Of a DNA stretch of 8,159 nt, positions 5,719-8,159 are shown one piece after another. A program made the translations under genes and the position numbers. This stretch comes from Thermotogae bacterium (GTDB lineage: Bacteria > Thermotogota > Thermotogae > Thermotogales > DSM-5069). The stretch covers positions 1 to 8,159 of the forward strand of contig QNAO01000032.1 in assembly GCA_003641785.1 (NCBI GenBank), read 5' to 3'. Position 1 is the first letter of the stretch, and each line of letters starts with the position of its first letter. The notes below the pieces were generated by a model that was not told the origin of the DNA, did no database searches, and saw only the letters and a list, made by a program, of their open reading frames with translations.

Positions 5719-8159
5719 CTGCATTTCGACCAGCCACATGTCTTGCAGGAAACACAGCCCTCTTGTTTCACAAGCGAATTCTTTGAAAGACACGCTGGGC
5801 AATATGCGCTACCATCGGCATCTATGTAGTAGCCTTCATACCACCTCAAATCATTCGCTATAACAAATTTTTCAACCTCTTCCTGGGTTTTCATAGTACC
5901 GTCAACATGCACGACTTCTTGCTCCTGGGGAAGCCTTTCCCCCCAAAGAGATACAAAATCATCGATAGCCTTTTTTATTTCCTTCCCAACGTTGCGAACA
6001 TAATCGCCTTTAACCTTCGTGAGTTGCTCTATTATTTCTTCAGCCGAAACACCCACTCGTAGCGCAGTAGAGGAAAGTCTTCCAATAGCTTCAGCAGTCT
6101 CTGTACCATTGGAAAGGAATATCTCCACTGCCTCACCACTGTCATCGAAGGACACTGTAATATAGGTTGTTCCACTGTCAGATTTATATTTTCTTGTAAC
6201 ACTTCTCAAAGTTTCCTTCCTCGGTCTTGCTCGTAGTTTGCGCTTTTCATCGAGTATGAAGAACTGAACCTTTGGAGCGTCCTTTGTTTTCAGACTCATG
6301 GCAGGTGTCAGAACTTGCGTTTGGAGTGAGCCATCACGATAGACCGTCAACCCTCTTATTTTGTGTTTTAGAGCTTCGATATAAATGTCCATCACTTCAT
6401 CTGCGGTCGAAGACTTGGGCATATTGATTGTCTTGGATATGTTGTTGTCCAGGTAACACTGAAAAGCCTCCTGCATCAAAAGATGATCAATGGGTTTTAT
6501 ATCGTGCGAAACCACAAAAACACTCTTTATCTTTTCAGGAATATCGAGATGCTTAAGAGAACCTTTTTCAACCAAGTCATCCTTTATTTTTTCCATAAGC
6601 TCAGGATCAAGCTTTCTTCTAAAAACTTCATTGATGTAGAACAGAGATTCTCTCTCATCAGTATTTTGCTTATTCACGTACCTCAGATATGCCAGTAAGA
6701 AATTTGGTTCAAGACCAGAGGACGTATCTGCTATATTGGAAATGGAACCAGTGGGAGCTACGGCCATTACCGCGACATTTCTTTTATATTTTTTCGCCAA
6801 TTTTCTGAAATGCTCCTTGATTTCCTCATCACATTTACTTTCTCCCATGGAAAAGGGTATAAAGCTTTCCTCAGTGACATAACGACTTTTCTCAAAGAGA
6901 GGAAAGTTCCCCTTCTCTTCACCCAGACGCGACGATTCTTCATGAGCATTCAACGACATGAACGCCATGATATTTTGTGCAATTGCTCTCGCTTCTTGCG
7001 AGTCATAAGGGACTTCCATCTCATAAAGCAAATTAGCAAAGCCCATTATTCCGAGCCCAAGCCGACGTGATTCGAGAACTGATTTTTTTATCTTATCTAA
7101 TGGAAACACATTGATGTCCACAACATTATCTAAAAATCGCACAGCGATCTTTGTGACCTCCTGCAGAGCCTTCCAATCAACATCATTTGTATCTTCAATA
7201 TAGAACTTGGCAAGATCTATGGAACCTAAGTTGCAAGCCTCATATGGTCCCAGACCTATTTCGCCACATGGATTTGTCGAGATTATCTTCCTTTCTGGAT
7301 ACAAAGCGTAGTATTTGTTCATTTCGCTTAGAAAAACCATTCCCGGATCTCCTGTTTTCCAAGCGTTTTCAGCCATTTTGCGAAACAAACTCCTAACACT
7401 CACTTCTCTTTCAACATGGCTTCTGGGATGATGAAGCTTTATGGTACCATCGTCTTCAAGCAATTGAAGCATTTCCTCACGAGGTCGGGTAATTCCGACA
7501 GAAATGTTAAAAAACCTGAGCACTTTCTGGCCATCGTTCGCCTCTTTGCTGCAAATGAATTCCTCGATATCTGGATGATCAATGTTCAAAATGCCCATCA
7601 ACGCGCCTCTACGTCTGTAGCCTTGTTCCACCACAGAAACCGCCGAATTGAAAACATGCATAAAAGAAATAGGTCCCGAGGCTTTTCCATGAGTTCCTGC
7701 AACAAAACTGCCATTTGGGCGCAAATCACTGAAATTACTCCCTATTCCTCCTCCCGCCTTTGTGATCAACGCGTATTCCTTGACAGCAGTAAATATGTCT
7801 TCAATGCTGTCTTCAACAGGAATGACGAAGCATGCTGAAAGCATGTGCAAATGATTACGAGATGCCAGAATTTGCCCGTAATCCTCAAGTGTCATATTCT
7901 CAATGGGTTTCCAGAGAACCTCCGGGCTGACTCCCATGCCAGCGTTAAAAAGGGTTGGGCTGTTAGGTATAAACAATCTTGCACAAATAATATTGAAGAA
8001 CCTGCTCTCTATGTTTTTAAGAAAATCTAACTTTTTAGGGTTGGACATCTCGTTGAGGGCGGGATTGTTGATCAACTCTGCACTGGCTACTACTCTCGCC
8101 ACACGCCTCGAAACGTCGTTCCACGAATCTTCAAGAAATTCCCCATTGGGAGTTTTCAC
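5715..8159 (-). CDS. nrdJ: Adenosylcobalamin-dependent (class II) ribonucleotide reductase, 5' end beyond window
   Basis: This enzyme reduces ribonucleotides to deoxyribonucleotides in the cytoplasm, using a radical generated from vitamin B12 coenzyme. The visible 814 residues lack roughly 25 N-terminal residues: the GTG at 8159 is the window edge, not a start. In window numbering, catalytic residues are the redox pair Cys110 (MLSACFV) and Cys309 (YEACNLGS), the thiyl-radical Cys298 with Asn296 and Glu300 (STNPCGEIGL), and the phosphate-binding PTGSISN (469-475). A constant offset of 24 gives the Thermotoga maritima numbers as I recall them (134, 320, 322, 324, 333). The C-terminus is a Cys-rich zinc-ribbon-like tail with Cys787, 790, 802, 805, 808 and 813, which in this family passes electrons to the active site. 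No intein or frameshift is seen. Any B12 riboswitch would lie off the right edge. The stop codon overlaps the stop of the convergent GntR gene by 4 bases. Confidence 0.97.
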   Translation of the reverse strand: MKTPNGEFLEDSWNDVSRRVARVVASAELINNPALNEMSNPKKLDFLKNIESRFFNIICARLFIPNSPTLFNAGMGVSPEVLWKPIENMTLEDYGQILASRNHLHMLSACFVIPVEDSIEDIFTAVKEYALITKAGGGIGSNFSDLRPNGSFVAGTHGKASGPISFMHVFNSAVSVVEQGYRRRGALMGILNIDHPDIEEFICSKEANDGQKVLRFFNISVGITRPREEMLQLLEDDGTIKLHHPRSHVEREVSVRSLFRKMAENAWKTGDPGMVFLSEMNKYYALYPERKIISTNPCGEIGLGPYEACNLGSIDLAKFYIEDTNDVDWKALQEVTKIAVRFLDNVVDINVFPLDKIKKSVLESRRLGLGIMGFANLLYEMEVPYDSQEARAIAQNIMAFMSLNAHEESSRLGEEKGNFPLFEKSRYVTEESFIPFSMGESKCDEEIKEHFRKLAKKYKRNVAVMAVAPTGSISNIADTSSGLEPNFLLAYLRYVNKQNTDERESLFYINEVFRRKLDPELMEKIKDDLVEKGSLKHLDIPEKIKSVFVVSHDIKPIDHLLMQEAFQCYLDNNISKTINMPKSSTADEVMDIYIEALKHKIRGLTVYRDGSLQTQVLTPAMSLKTKDAPKVQFFILDEKRKLRARPRKETLRSVTRKYKSDSGTTYITVSFDDSGEAVEIFLSNGTETAEAIGRLSSTALRVGVSAEEIIEQLTKVKGDYVRNVGKEIKKAIDDFVSLWGERLPQEQEVVHVDGTMKTQEEVEKFVIANDLRWYEGYYIDADGSAYCPACLSKNSLVKQEGCVSCKTCGWSKCS

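Noticed and set aside
5719..5748. CTGCA ... TGCAG inverted pair just after the GntR stop, a possible terminator
   Set aside because: The loop is about 20 bases, the stem only five, and there is no T-run. It lies in the nrdJ coding sequence, where the bases encode conserved cysteines.
1..8159. CRISPR arrays, transposons, tRNA or rRNA genes
   Set aside because: No repeat-spacer pattern, transposase, terminal repeats, tRNA cloverleaf or rRNA sequence was noticed. Nearly the whole window is filled by ordinary protein genes.

Overview
The window looks like a piece of a Thermotogae chromosome, most likely from the Thermotoga/Pseudothermotoga group. The strongest pointer is the class II ribonucleotide reductase at the right edge. 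From memory it resembles the Thermotoga maritima enzyme along its whole length, with matching cysteine spacing and the same type of Cys-rich C-terminus. Strong GGAGGTGA-type ribosome binding sites, AGA-rich arginine codons and a solute-binding protein with a non-lipoprotein signal peptide fit this. The assignment is by family resemblance, and no database search was made.

Layout. Bases 1-4381 are one tightly spaced minus-strand operon. In the order of transcription it encodes a zinc-dependent medium-chain dehydrogenase (4381-3368), a DhnA/LsrF-type class I aldolase (3336-2542, starting later than the longest open frame), a BMP/PnrA-type solute-binding protein (2527-1532), and the matching double-domain ABC ATPase (1505-1, nearly complete but cut by the left edge). 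Gaps between genes are 31, 14 and 26 bases. The permeases normally found after such an ATPase would lie beyond base 1. Bases 4382-4705 are a divergent control region with several perfect inverted repeats and weak promoter-like boxes. Bases 4706-5718 hold a plus-strand pair: a small acidic DUF1292 protein and a GntR/HutC-type regulator whose GTG start overlaps the preceding stop. Bases 5715-8159 hold the minus-strand ribonucleotide reductase nrdJ, with its start beyond the right edge. It converges on the regulator gene and their stop codons overlap by 4 bases.

How it fits together (inference). The left operon reads as an uptake and breakdown system for a small hydroxylated compound, such as a sugar, polyol or nucleoside-derived molecule. 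The binding protein and ATPase import it, the dehydrogenase oxidises an alcohol group, and the aldolase makes or breaks a C-C bond. The GntR/UTRA regulator transcribed away from it is the natural candidate for control by a pathway metabolite. The substrate cannot be read from the sequence, and this combination of enzymes with a BMP-type transporter is the most interesting part of the window. nrdJ is housekeeping and probably unrelated in function.
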